NCBI RefSeq assembly: GCF_900110655.1
Contig: NZ_FOEQ01000002.1
Span: 672,571-736,570, forward strand
Reading direction: 5' to 3'
Origin: Pseudomonas soli
GTDB lineage: Bacteria; Pseudomonadota; Gammaproteobacteria; Pseudomonadales; Pseudomonadaceae
DNA length: 64,000 nt
Shown: positions 16,184 to 24,112 of the stretch, piece after piece
Numbering within the stretch: position 1 is the first letter of the stretch
How the letters are laid out: each line of letters opens with the position of its first letter
Position numbers and translations under genes: made by a program
Notes under the pieces: model-generated
The model's database searches: none
Told to the model about the DNA's origin: nothing
Seen by the model: the letters and a program-made list of their open reading frames with translations, nothing else

Positions 16184-17868
16184 TCACTAAAGACCGAACC
16201 AGATATCCGCTCGTTGCTTTTTTTGCCACGACCCTGACAGCCTTGTTGTCGACCGCTACGCAAGCGGCGCCGGCTTATCAGATCGACACCCTTCCGATCG
16301 ATATCACCAAACCAGGCACTTACAAACTCAGCAAATCCCTCAGCGCAACTGGGAATGCGATTCAAATCCTGAGTGACGACGTCGAGATCGATCTCGCGGG
16401 ATACAGCATCACTGGCCCGGCCGATGACAAAGTGGAGACACTGGGCATCTACTCGTTTGGAAATAACCACATCACCGTCAGAAATGGCTCGATCAACGGC
16501 TTCACTTACGGTATCTATGTTTCCGCTCTGGTCGACAGCCTGCAGTCGTCGGGCGATCTGAACAGTGGCAGACACCGAATCGAACAGATGAGGGTCCGCG
16601 GAAGCACCTTCAGAGGCATTCGCGTAGAAGGGAACAACTCGGTTGTTGCAGACAACCAGGTTGCCGACATTGGCGGCACCACGCTCATCCCCAATGCCTA
16701 CAGCATCGGTATCGAAGCCTACGGACCGAATATAAAGATCCGGAATAACATAGTCGAGGAAGTCAGGGGCAGCGGTACCAGGGATATTGGCGAAGGGGTC
16801 GGCATCTCCCTCACCCACTTCAACGAGGACAGCATTATCGAAGGCAATGCCATCTACAATCGTGAAGCGGAACTGGAGCCCGGCCTCCAGGCCTGGGAGA
16901 CGCGCTCACGCTCAACCTACGGAATCTGGGTTGGCGGAGACGGGGTGGACGGAATCGTTGTAAAAAACAATTTCGTGATGAACTACAGGATCGGCATCAC
17001 CTTCAAGCGCAGTGAAGCAGGTGCTTTCGCCAATAATCACGTGACTCATGCGTTCATCCCGTACTACCTCCCTGCCAACGAAAAATTCGAGCGCGTCCAG
17101 GACCTTGGGGGAAACACATCCGACCAATCGCGCAGTACCTTGCTCTTCGGTCGTGCCACCCCGGGCCAGATCGAATTAGTCGAGCCACCGAAATCTACCT
17201 ACCTGGCACCTCTGCATCGCTTGTCGAAACCGTACTTCCTCGCTGTGGCCAACCCCAGCAAAAATGATGATCGAATCGAAGCCAGGGGTCTGGCCAACAT
17301 GGTCGACTACTGGCATCCAGACTTCGAGACCGGCACAGCTGAAGGCGTCCGGGTGGACCTTTCCCAAGGGAAAGCCAGCGGCTGCTGCGGTAACGATGAG
17401 CTGATCGGGATTCAAGGGGCACAAGGAACTCCCTACGATGACATTCTGATCGGCAATGACCAGGACAACTTGCTCGCGGGCGGGGAAGGAAATGACGTCC
17501 TGAAAGGAAAAGACGGCAATGACTATCTGTTCGGCGACGCCGGCAACGACCAGCTATTTGGTGATGCAGGCAATGATGTGTTGGATGGAGGAGCAGGTGA
17601 TGATGATCTCTGGGGCGGCCCTGGCAGCGATATATTCGTATTCTGGGCGCAAACCGAGGTCGGAAATGACACGATTCACGACTTCGCGGGCATCAATAGC
17701 GACAAGGACAAGCTCGATATTGCCGGACGCTTCTTCAACTTCGAAGAAGTGATGAGCGTAACCCGGCAAGCAGGTAGGGATACCGTCATTCAGCTGAATG
17801 ACAATGAGTCCATCACCTTGAAGAACTACAAGATGAAGGACCTCGCGACCGAAGACTTCATGTTCTGA
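16180..17868 (+). CDS. Secreted right-handed beta-helix protein with RTX repeats
   Basis: Protein of 562 residues. It begins with a Sec-type signal peptide (hydrophobic run then ATQAA/PAY). Residues about 60-310 form parallel beta-helix-like repeats (NHITVRNGS, IKIRNNIV, IVVKNNFV), as in mannuronan C5-epimerases, polysaccharide lyases and NosD-type proteins. Residues about 415-490 hold tandem calcium-binding nonapeptides such as GGEGNDVLK, GDAGNDQLF and GGAGDDDLW, followed by a typical RTX C-terminal module (DIFVF, DTIHDF). The ATG overlaps the upstream stop by 4 bp, making it the last gene of the export operon. RTX with a Sec signal is unusual. Possible epimerase, lyase or acceptor/anchor for the exported glycan; activity not assignable. 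Confidence 0.8.
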   Translation: MITKDRTRYPLVAFFATTLTALLSTATQAAPAYQIDTLPIDITKPGTYKLSKSLSATGNAIQILSDDVEIDLAGYSITGPADDKVETLGIYSFGNNHITVRNGSINGFTYGIYVSALVDSLQSSGDLNSGRHRIEQMRVRGSTFRGIRVEGNNSVVADNQVADIGGTTLIPNAYSIGIEAYGPNIKIRNNIVEEVRGSGTRDIGEGVGISLTHFNEDSIIEGNAIYNREAELEPGLQAWETRSRSTYGIWVGGDGVDGIVVKNNFVMNYRIGITFKRSEAGAFANNHVTHAFIPYYLPANEKFERVQDLGGNTSDQSRSTLLFGRATPGQIELVEPPKSTYLAPLHRLSKPYFLAVANPSKNDDRIEARGLANMVDYWHPDFETGTAEGVRVDLSQGKASGCCGNDELIGIQGAQGTPYDDILIGNDQDNLLAGGEGNDVLKGKDGNDYLFGDAGNDQLFGDAGNDVLDGGAGDDDLWGGPGSDIFVFWAQTEVGNDTIHDFAGINSDKDKLDIAGRFFNFEEVMSVTRQAGRDTVIQLNDNESITLKNYKMKDLATEDFMF

Positions 17869-17920
17869 CAATACGAGAGGGATTAGGCAGGATGCCTTAC
17901 CCCTTCGTTCCCGCCGTCAT

Positions 17921-18898
17921 TCAGACCCGCCCCAACAGAGCTGCCAAGAACAAACCGGCATTACCAATGAAAGTCTGCCTGTAGACACCCGACTGCTTGA
18001 GTTTCAATAAACGAAAAAAAACCGAAGCACGTCGCGCCTCGGCAAATTGCCTAAGAATACTCTGATTTTCTGGAGTAAAGTTGTGACTGACAAGTTTCAT
18101 AGCTTCGATATTCAAATCCATCCAGGACTTAAAGCGTCCCTTCAGCAACTGTCGTACCCGTTTCAGGTTGGGTAAAACCCCTGAATTGGAACCAACACAA
18201 TTCTGCCCATGCTGCCGATACAGCACAGAAGGTTCTGAATCATATAATACCACGCCACCGCAGCCGGTAACTATCATATAGGCCCACCAGTCATGGGAAA
18301 CGATCGTTGCGTTATTACCAGCTTCGCGCAGCAACTTCATCAATGCGTCGTTAAACACCATGGTATTTCCACCGGCAATATTTTGAACGAGTGCATTTCT
18401 GAAGCAGGCAGACCGTGAGTAAACGGGAGAGAAGCCTAGATGTTTTCCATCCTGGTCCACCAACTCGGTCCTTGCACAGTACAGTGCGGGCACACCTTCT
18501 GGGACTGAAGACAACCTGGTAACGGCCCGGGCGAGCTTCTCCGGGTGCCAGATATCATCCTGATCGCACCAGGCATAGTAGTCAGCCTTTATATCATCTC
18601 GACAACTAATCGACAGAAAATTCTGTGCAAAGCCTTGGCCCGGACCAGCGAAGCGATCAACGCGGCGGGAGCGAAATTCGTCGCCATATTTATCGAGCAA
18701 CTCTTGCGTAGAATCTTTAGAACCGTCATCGGAAACATATACTCGGAAATTTCCATGACTCTGCGAGAAAATTGAGTCCAGCTGCTCCTTCAGGTAGCGT
18801 TCACCGTTATAACTGCATAAAAGCACTGCAACGCTACCTGCTTGCTGCTGATTGCTATTAACAAATTTCACGGTTGTAATTTTCGAATAGCTGTTCAA
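17921..18898 (-). CDS. Family 2 glycosyltransferase
   Basis: Inverting GT-A glycosyltransferase of 325 residues with AVLLCSYNGERYLKEQLDSI at residues 24-43, VSDDGSKD and the metal-binding region WCDQDDIW. This pattern is typical of rhamnosyl- and related O-antigen transferases. The start is a TTG at 18898 with a strong GGAGGA ten bases upstream; the GTG ten codons later lacks such a site. It is convergent with the beta-helix gene and more AT-rich than its neighbours, suggesting separate acquisition. It probably adds a sugar to the O-antigen or core made by this locus; donor unknown. Confidence 0.88.
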   Translation of the reverse strand: MNSYSKITTVKFVNSNQQQAGSVAVLLCSYNGERYLKEQLDSIFSQSHGNFRVYVSDDGSKDSTQELLDKYGDEFRSRRVDRFAGPGQGFAQNFLSISCRDDIKADYYAWCDQDDIWHPEKLARAVTRLSSVPEGVPALYCARTELVDQDGKHLGFSPVYSRSACFRNALVQNIAGGNTMVFNDALMKLLREAGNNATIVSHDWWAYMIVTGCGGVVLYDSEPSVLYRQHGQNCVGSNSGVLPNLKRVRQLLKGRFKSWMDLNIEAMKLVSHNFTPENQSILRQFAEARRASVFFRLLKLKQSGVYRQTFIGNAGLFLAALLGRV

Positions 18899-19424
18899 GA
18901 TAGGTTGTCCTCCTCATTCGCCACCTCACACGTCAAAAATGCGAGACAAACCAGCTATTGTATATACTAAAATTCCATTTTAGCATTTCTTTTAAATTTC
19001 GCAGAGACTCAATGGCAATTAAAATCAAGGCAATATAGTGGCACTTATCCATGTCGAATTTGAGAAAGCCTCTTATTCAACTGTATTCGAAAATAATCCC
19101 ATAAATCCTTTTCGCCATTAGAGAGCGCGCCTCATCTACCGGATCATCGGGTGGACGCACCCGCCTACTAACTTCTGACCCTAGCACACTCAATAAGTGC
19201 CTGCGTCGGCGAGACGATGCACCTTTAGCAGGATGGAAGGGCACGGGATACGGCAACGAGGGCCGCCTACGTGCCTCAATGATGCCTTCACAGTCCTGCC
19301 GGGATTCGAACTAAGATGATGCACCAAAAATGATCGTGACGACGGTAAGGAGATCAACCACCCGGTGCAGGGAGCTTCGATCAACCGGGTTCGGCAAGGG
19401 CAGTCGATGGGGCCAGCAAGTCGC
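18899..19424. other. AT-rich intergenic boundary of the polysaccharide locus
   Basis: About 525 bp without a convincing gene. The first 200 bp upstream of the GT2 gene are markedly AT-rich and likely hold its promoter. The right half returns toward host composition. A short stretch near 19296-19312 read on the minus strand resembles a tRNA T-arm, but no cloverleaf can be drawn. Probably the recombination edge between the variable locus and the conserved lapA/ihfB genes. Confidence 0.5.
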
Positions 19425-19667
19425 TCAGCGGAGAGAGTCTCGACCGGGTGCCCTATTGCGCAGCCTGACGATTGCGCTCAACACCGGCCCAACCAGCAGA
19501 CCCACGAACAACGCTATTAAAATCAGCAGAGCAACGGGAACCGAGGGCGAGGTCCAACCGAACAGAATCAAGGATACCGCTTGCTGGTTCTCCAGGAAGA
19601 AGAACAATACCAGCACTATGAGGGCTAGGATGAAGAAGGCCAATAAGGCGCGCCGTAGACTTCGCAT
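19425..19667 (-). CDS. lapA: LapA-domain (DUF1049) inner-membrane protein
   Basis: Small protein of 80 residues with two hydrophobic helices (ALLAFFILALIVLVLFFFLE and a second from about residue 43) and the family motif ENQQAVSL between them. This is the lipopolysaccharide assembly protein A domain. In E. coli LapA works with LapB to control LpxC and LPS assembly; here no lapB is adjacent. It lies just downstream of ihfB, 35 bp apart, as in other pseudomonads. Confidence 0.88.
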   Translation of the reverse strand: MRSLRRALLAFFILALIVLVLFFFLENQQAVSLILFGWTSPSVPVALLILIALFVGLLVGPVLSAIVRLRNRAPGRDSLR

Positions 19668-19702
19668 TGCGTTTTCTCTATCGATTAGTGCTGGACATGG
19701 TC

Positions 19703-19981
19703 TTATTCGTTGACCCTGTCCCGCAACTCCTTACCGGGCTTGAAATGAGGAACGAACTTGCCGTCCAGGCTGACCGACTGACCGGTCTTGGGATTGCGGC
19801 CTACACGGGGCGCGCGATAGTGCAGGGAAAAGCTGCCAAAGCCACGGATCTCGATACGATCCCCGGTCGCCAGGCACTGCGACATCTGCTCAAGCATGGT
19901 CTTGATGGCCAGCTCGACGTCCTTGGACGAGAGCAGCCCCTGATGGGTGACAATACGTTCGATCAGCTCCGACTTCGTCAT
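19703..19981 (-). CDS. ihfB: Integration host factor subunit beta
   Basis: DNA-bending histone-like protein of 92 residues. [10 protein letters not shown] at the N-terminus, IRGFGSF, and the beta-arm sequence GRNPKTG with the intercalating proline all match IhfB. It dimerises with IhfA and bends DNA in transcription, recombination and phage integration. The ATG at 19981 is preceded by GAAGGG. Usually co-transcribed after rpsA; here an IS element has been inserted between the two, about 270 bp upstream of ihfB. Confidence 0.97.
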   Translation of the reverse strand: MTKSELIERIVTHQGLLSSKDVELAIKTMLEQMSQCLATGDRIEIRGFGSFSLHYRAPRVGRNPKTGQSVSLDGKFVPHFKPGKELRDRVNE

Positions 19982-20248
19982 ATTTTTCCCTTCGTTATCA
20001 AGCAGCTAGATCATTGCTTAATCAGTTTGTAGCACGCTCCGGCGGATTTGAACAGGGTGGTTCTTGACTAAACAAAAAAATTCAAGATAAGGCGCAGCAC
20101 GGGCTATCCCCCCACACGAACGCGAGCGCACTGCGACGCAACTTTACAGGCGAGTGGTAAAGCCTACGGCCCACACATCGCCCACGAGCACAGAAATATC
20201 TACAAACCCTGTAGGAACAAGCTATTTTGGCTCCTCCAGGCAAATCAC
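19982..20248. other. ihfB upstream region up to the IS left end
   Basis: About 267 bp with no gene. It should hold the own promoter of ihfB; a T-rich tract near 20080 (minus-strand TTGAATTTTTTTG) may be part of it, but no clear -35/-10 pair was found. The three bases CAC at 20246-20248 are one copy of the IS target duplication. Confidence 0.45.
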
Positions 20249-20297
20249 TGTCTAGTCCTGAAATAGGTTTACACCCGTTCAGGTAGGCCGACAGGCC

Positions 20298-21160
20298 TCA
20301 AAACGCCCGATGCACCGCATCGGGCGTTTTGTTTTTCAGGGCCATATGGGGCCGTTCTGTGTTGTAGATCTGCACTGCCTCATCAACCATCTTCCTCGCC
20401 TGCTCACGATCTTCAGGGCTCCTCGACAGCAGCTCCGTCTTGAGGATTCCGTTGATTCGCTCGGCCAGCGCGTTCTGGTAGCAGTCATACCCATCGGTCA
20501 TGGAGCACTGAACGCCGTGCCGTTGATGCAGTGACTGGTATAGCGCCGAGCAGTATTGGATGTCTCGATCCGAATGGTGGACTAATGGCTGGCGATGACG
20601 TCGCTTCCGTAATGCCTGCTTGAAAGCTTGCGCCACCGACTCGGCATGCAGGCTTTCATGGACGTGGTGGCCAACGATTTTCCTAGCGTACGCATCCGTT
20701 ACCAGGCTCAGATACAGCGGGCCGTTACGTGCGGGCAGATAAGTAATGTCGGCCACCCAGACGTGCTCTGGCCTTGTCGGTACGACTTGGCTTGGACCGG
20801 GCTTAAGTAAGCTGGGATGACGGTAAAAGCGATGAAAGCTCTGTGTTGTCTTGTGATACGCCCGCTTAGACAGTACTAGCAAGCGGCGCTCACCCAAGAC
20901 CTGGAAAAGCCTGTCTCGGCCCACCTGGACTCGTCTGTCAGGTTGGCAATGCAGCAAATAGTGCAGCTGCGTGTCCCCAGACGAGACTGACGCATCCGGA
21001 TTTGCTGTACGAACTCAATCACTCGATCCGTCTGGCGCTTTTTGTCATCAGCGGCCTGGTTGCGCTTGTAGTAAGCCTGTCGACTGATGCCTAGAAACTG
21101 ACAAGCCCTGGCAATGCTCAGTCCTGCAACTTGACCTTGCGTGAGGACTTGCCGGATCGC
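20298..21160 (-). pseudogene. IS3-family transposase orfB (DDE integrase), frameshifted
   Basis: The main open part encodes an rve-type integrase core: VWVADITYLP contains the first Asp, HHSDRDIQY the second, and ALAERINGILKTEL the Glu region. The upstream part (LSIARACQFLGISRQAYYK) is in another frame. The break is near 20967, where one base is missing between GTR and LHYLL. The 5' boundary given is approximate, since OrfB of this family is made as an OrfAB fusion by -1 frameshifting. A hairpin overlaps the 3' end (20301-20331). Confidence 0.85.
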
Positions 21161-21515
21161 TTCTTTACGACCGATACACCGTATTCATTTTTTAGAACAT
21201 CAACGACCGTCTCAAAGAACTGAGCCTTCTGGCTCATCAGCTCAAGCTGCTGCTCAAGTTCTTTGATTCGCTGCTCTGGAGTGAGCGTTTTGGGGTCAGA
21301 CATCGCGCAGCTCCTCTCGTCGCGGATCGAGGCCCCTGGCTCCAATCCTGCCGACCGTGCTTAAGCAACCATACCAGAACCGTAGATTTTCCTTGGATGC
21401 CGTACCGCTCCCGGGCCTGGGTGCAGGTCAGCTCGCCTTTTTCGATCTGATCGACTACTGCCAATTTAGAAGACAGCGAGTAATCACGCTGTGTGCGCTT
21501 TACACCTTGATCCAT
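21118..21515 (-). pseudogene. IS3-family transposase orfA (helix-turn-helix), frameshifted
   Basis: OrfA starts at the ATG at 21515 (MDQGVKRTQRDYSLSSK) and contains an HTH (TCTQARERYGIQGKSTVLVW). The leucine-zipper-like coiled coil (QRIKELEQQLELMSQKAQFF) that should follow is in a different frame. The break is near 21333-21336 in a run of four C, consistent with loss of one base. An assembly error in this short homopolymer is possible. Confidence 0.8.
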
Positions 21516-21578
21516 CTGACTCTCCGGAAATTCGGGATGGGAGGTGTAAACCTTATTCAGGACGGGACACACAGGCAC

Positions 21579-21611
21579 AAAAAAGGGCGACCCGAGGGTC
21601 GCCCTTTTTAC
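21579..21611 (-). terminator. Rho-independent terminator of rpsA
   Basis: Read on the minus strand, an 8-bp GC stem GGGCGACC/GGTCGCCC with a short loop is followed by a run of six T. It lies 15-45 bp after the rpsA stop. The IS element begins just beyond it. Confidence 0.9.
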
Positions 21612-21625
21612 CGATCAAACAGAAC

Positions 21626-23302
21626 TCAGTTCTGCTTGGCCATAGCTTCGCGCAGCAGCGCGGCCATGGTGGTGTCGGCAGCCGCTTCCGGAGCGTTTTT
21701 CAGGCTCTGGATGGCTTCGCGCTCTTCAGCATCGTCCTTCGACTTGATGGACAGGCTGATGACGCGGGACTTGCGGTCGACGCTGATGATCTTGGCTTCG
21801 ATCTCTTCGCCTTCCTTCAGCACGTTACGAGCGTCTTCAACGCGGTCACGGCTGATTTCGGAAGCTTTCAGAGTAGCTTCGATGTCGTCGGCCAGGGTCA
21901 CGATAGCGCCCTTGGCATCAACTTCCTTGACGATACCTTTGACGATAGCGCCCTTGTCGTTGATCGAAACGAAGTTGGAGAACGGATCGTCTTCCAGCTG
22001 CTTGATGCCCAGGGAGATGCGCTCGCGCTCTGGGTCAACCGACAGGATGACGGTTTCCAGCTCGTCGCCCTTCTTGAAGCGACGCACGGCTTCTTCGCCG
22101 GCTTCGTTCCAGGAGATGTCGGACAGGTGAACCAGACCGTCGATGCCGCCGTCCAGGCCGATGAAGATACCGAAGTCGGTGATCGACTTAATGGTACCGG
22201 TGATCTTGTCACCCTTGTTGAACTGGCCGGAGAAGTCTTCCCATGGGTTGGACTTGCACTGCTTGATGCCCAGGGAGATACGACGACGCTCTTCGTCGAT
22301 GTCCAGAACCATGACTTCCACTTCGTCGCCAACCTGAACGACTTTCGACGGGTGGATGTTCTTGTTGGTCCAGTCCATTTCGGAAACGTGTACCAGACCT
22401 TCAACGCCTTCTTCCAGCTCAGCGAAGCAGCCGTAGTCGGTCAGGTTGGTAACGCGAGCAGTCACGCGGGTGCTCTCTGGGTAACGGGCTTTGATAGCAA
22501 CCCATGGGTCTTCGCCCAGTTGCTTCAGGCCCAGCGAAACGCGGTTGCGCTCACGATCGTACTTCAGGACCTTGACGTCGATCTCGTCACCAACGTTGAC
22601 GATCTCGGACGGGTGCTTGATACGCTTCCAGGCCATGTCGGTGATGTGCAGCAGACCATCGACGCCGCCCAGGTCAACGAACGCACCGTAGTCGGTGAGG
22701 TTCTTGACGATACCTTTGACCTGCTGGCCTTCCTGCAGCGATTCCAGCAGAGCTTCGCGCTCGGCGCTGTTTTCGGCCTCCAGGACGCTGCGACGGGAAA
22801 CGACAACGTTGTTGCGCTTCTGGTCCAGCTTGATGACCTTGAATTCCAGCTCTTTGCCTTCGAGGTGGGTGGTGTCGCGCACTGGGCGGACATCAACCAG
22901 GGAGCCCGGCAGGAACGCACGGATGCCGTTAACGTCGACAGTGAAGCCGCCTTTAACCTTACCGTTGATAACGCCCTTGACCACTTCTTCGGCAGCGAAA
23001 GCAGCTTCCAGAACAATCCAGCACTCGGCGCGCTTGGCTTTTTCACGGGACAGCTTGGTTTCGCCGAAGCCGTCTTCGACCGCGTCCAGCGCAACGTGAA
23101 CTTCGTCACCGACCTTGATGGTCAGTTCGCCGGTTTCGTTGTAGAACTGCTCGAGCGGGATGACACCCTCGGACTTCAGGCCAGCGTGTACGGTAACCCA
23201 GTCGCCGTCGATGTCGACAACGATACCGGTGATGATTGCACCCGGCTGAAGATTGAGGGTTTTCAGGCTTTCTTCAAAGAGTTCTGCAAAGCTTTCGCTC
23301 AT
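21626..23302 (-). CDS. rpsA: 30S ribosomal protein S1
   Basis: Protein of 558 residues made of six S1 RNA-binding repeats, recognisable by recurring G-x-V-x-x-(I/L)-x-(D/E)-(Y/F)-G-x-F-(V/I) patterns such as [18 protein letters not shown] and [10 protein letters not shown]. It binds mRNA and brings it to the 30S subunit. The start is ATG 23302 ([12 protein letters not shown]); the Shine-Dalgarno is weak, as in other rpsA genes. The upstream leader has two hairpins, consistent with autoregulation. Followed by a strong terminator. Confidence 0.98.
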   Translation of the reverse strand: MSESFAELFEESLKTLNLQPGAIITGIVVDIDGDWVTVHAGLKSEGVIPLEQFYNETGELTIKVGDEVHVALDAVEDGFGETKLSREKAKRAECWIVLEAAFAAEEVVKGVINGKVKGGFTVDVNGIRAFLPGSLVDVRPVRDTTHLEGKELEFKVIKLDQKRNNVVVSRRSVLEAENSAEREALLESLQEGQQVKGIVKNLTDYGAFVDLGGVDGLLHITDMAWKRIKHPSEIVNVGDEIDVKVLKYDRERNRVSLGLKQLGEDPWVAIKARYPESTRVTARVTNLTDYGCFAELEEGVEGLVHVSEMDWTNKNIHPSKVVQVGDEVEVMVLDIDEERRRISLGIKQCKSNPWEDFSGQFNKGDKITGTIKSITDFGIFIGLDGGIDGLVHLSDISWNEAGEEAVRRFKKGDELETVILSVDPERERISLGIKQLEDDPFSNFVSINDKGAIVKGIVKEVDAKGAIVTLADDIEATLKASEISRDRVEDARNVLKEGEEIEAKIISVDRKSRVISLSIKSKDDAEEREAIQSLKNAPEAAADTTMAALLREAMAKQN

Positions 23303-23425
23303 TTTAATTCCTGTAGATTCGGGCGAAAAAGACGCCCATAGCCACATTCCAGACAATGTGGGTTTCGTTAAGTTAAGGAGCGCTGGCAGGACGTTGACTG
23401 GTGCCCCTGCCGGCCCTCCTCTCCA
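23303..23425 (-). promoter_or_regulatory. Structured rpsA leader, likely S1 autoregulation site
   Basis: Between cmk and rpsA two hairpins can be drawn on the minus strand: CCACATTGTCTGGAATGTGG (23342-23361) and GGGCGTCTTTTTCGCCC (23321-23337). They are followed by a weak ribosome site (CAGGAATTAAAATG). In enterobacteria rpsA is translated from a folded leader without a good Shine-Dalgarno and is repressed by free S1. The arrangement here fits that model; regulation itself is inferred. Confidence 0.6.
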
Positions 23426-24112
23426 TCAGGCCAGGTCGCGCAGGGCGAGCTCGCTTCTGATGCGTTGCAGCACCTGCTCGATGGACAACTCCGTGGAATC
23501 CAGCTGGATTGCATCGGCCGCCGGCTTGAGCGGGGCCACTGCACGCTGGGTGTCGCGCTCATCACGCGCACGGATCTCATCTAGCAGACTCGACAGACTA
23601 ACATCTTCGCCCTTGCCCTTCAACTGCAGGTAACGGCGACGGGCACGCTCCTCGGCACTGGCGGTAAGGAACACCTTCAACGGCGCGTCCGGGAATACCA
23701 CAGTGCCCATGTCGCGACCGTCGGCAATCAGCCCGGGGGCTTCACGGAAAGCACGCTGGCGCTGCAGCAGCGCCTCGCGCACCGCCGGCAGCGAGGCGAC
23801 CATCGAGGCCCCGGCACCGACTGTCTCGGTGCGAATGGCATTGCTGACATCCTCACCCTCGAGAATGATCTGCTGCAGCTTGCCCGGCTCCGCCGCAACG
23901 AACTGCACGTCCAGATGCGCGGCCAGCGCCTTGAGCAGCTCTTCGTTGGTCAGGTCGACGCCATGGTTAGTGGCGTTGAACGCCAGCAGGCGGTACAGGG
24001 CACCGGAATCGAGCAGGCGCCAGCCCAGCTCGCGGGCCAGCAGGCCCGCCACGGTACCCTTGCCCGAGCCGCTCGGCCCGTCGATGGTGATGACCGGTGC
24101 TTGCAAATTCAC
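23426..24112 (-). CDS. cmk: Cytidylate kinase
   Basis: Phosphorylates CMP and dCMP with ATP. The 228-residue protein has the P-loop [10 protein letters not shown] at residues 10-19, SGALYR, and the CMP-binding [13 protein letters not shown]. The start is a GTG at 24112 overlapping the tyrA-aroA stop (GTGA), so translation is coupled; longer starts run into the upstream gene. Length and order between aroA and rpsA are conserved in proteobacteria. Confidence 0.96.
   Translation of the reverse strand: MNLQAPVITIDGPSGSGKGTVAGLLARELGWRLLDSGALYRLLAFNATNHGVDLTNEELLKALAAHLDVQFVAAEPGKLQQIILEGEDVSNAIRTETVGAGASMVASLPAVREALLQRQRAFREAPGLIADGRDMGTVVFPDAPLKVFLTASAEERARRRYLQLKGKGEDVSLSSLLDEIRARDERDTQRAVAPLKPAADAIQLDSTELSIEQVLQRIRSELALRDLA

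Larger units (their letters stand above)
20249..21569 (-). mobile_element. Degenerate IS3-family insertion sequence
   Basis: An element of 1321 bp lies between rpsA and ihfB. Its ends form an imperfect inverted repeat of about 27 bp: left end TGTCTAGTCCTGAAATAGG, right end read inward TGTCCCGTCCTGAATAAGG, both followed by TTTACACC. It is flanked by CAC on each side (20246-20248 and 21570-21572), a 3-bp target duplication typical of IS3-family elements. It carries orfA and orfB in the -1 relationship expected for the family, but each has a one-base frameshift, so it is probably immobile on its own. It inserted just beyond the rpsA terminator and broke no gene. Confidence 0.9.

Noticed and set aside
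19296..19320. tRNA 3'-end-like sequence on the minus strand (TTCGAATCCCGGCAGGA)
   Set aside because: Only a T-arm-like piece; no acceptor, D- or anticodon arm can be built around it.
19190..19384. 64-residue open frame in the lapA-GT2 gap
   Set aside because: No ribosome site, no recognisable protein character, and located in a low-complexity boundary region.
20301..20331. Strong hairpin with T-run as a terminator
   Set aside because: It overlaps the transposase C-terminal codons inside the IS; may act as a terminator but it is not a separate functional site with clear ownership.
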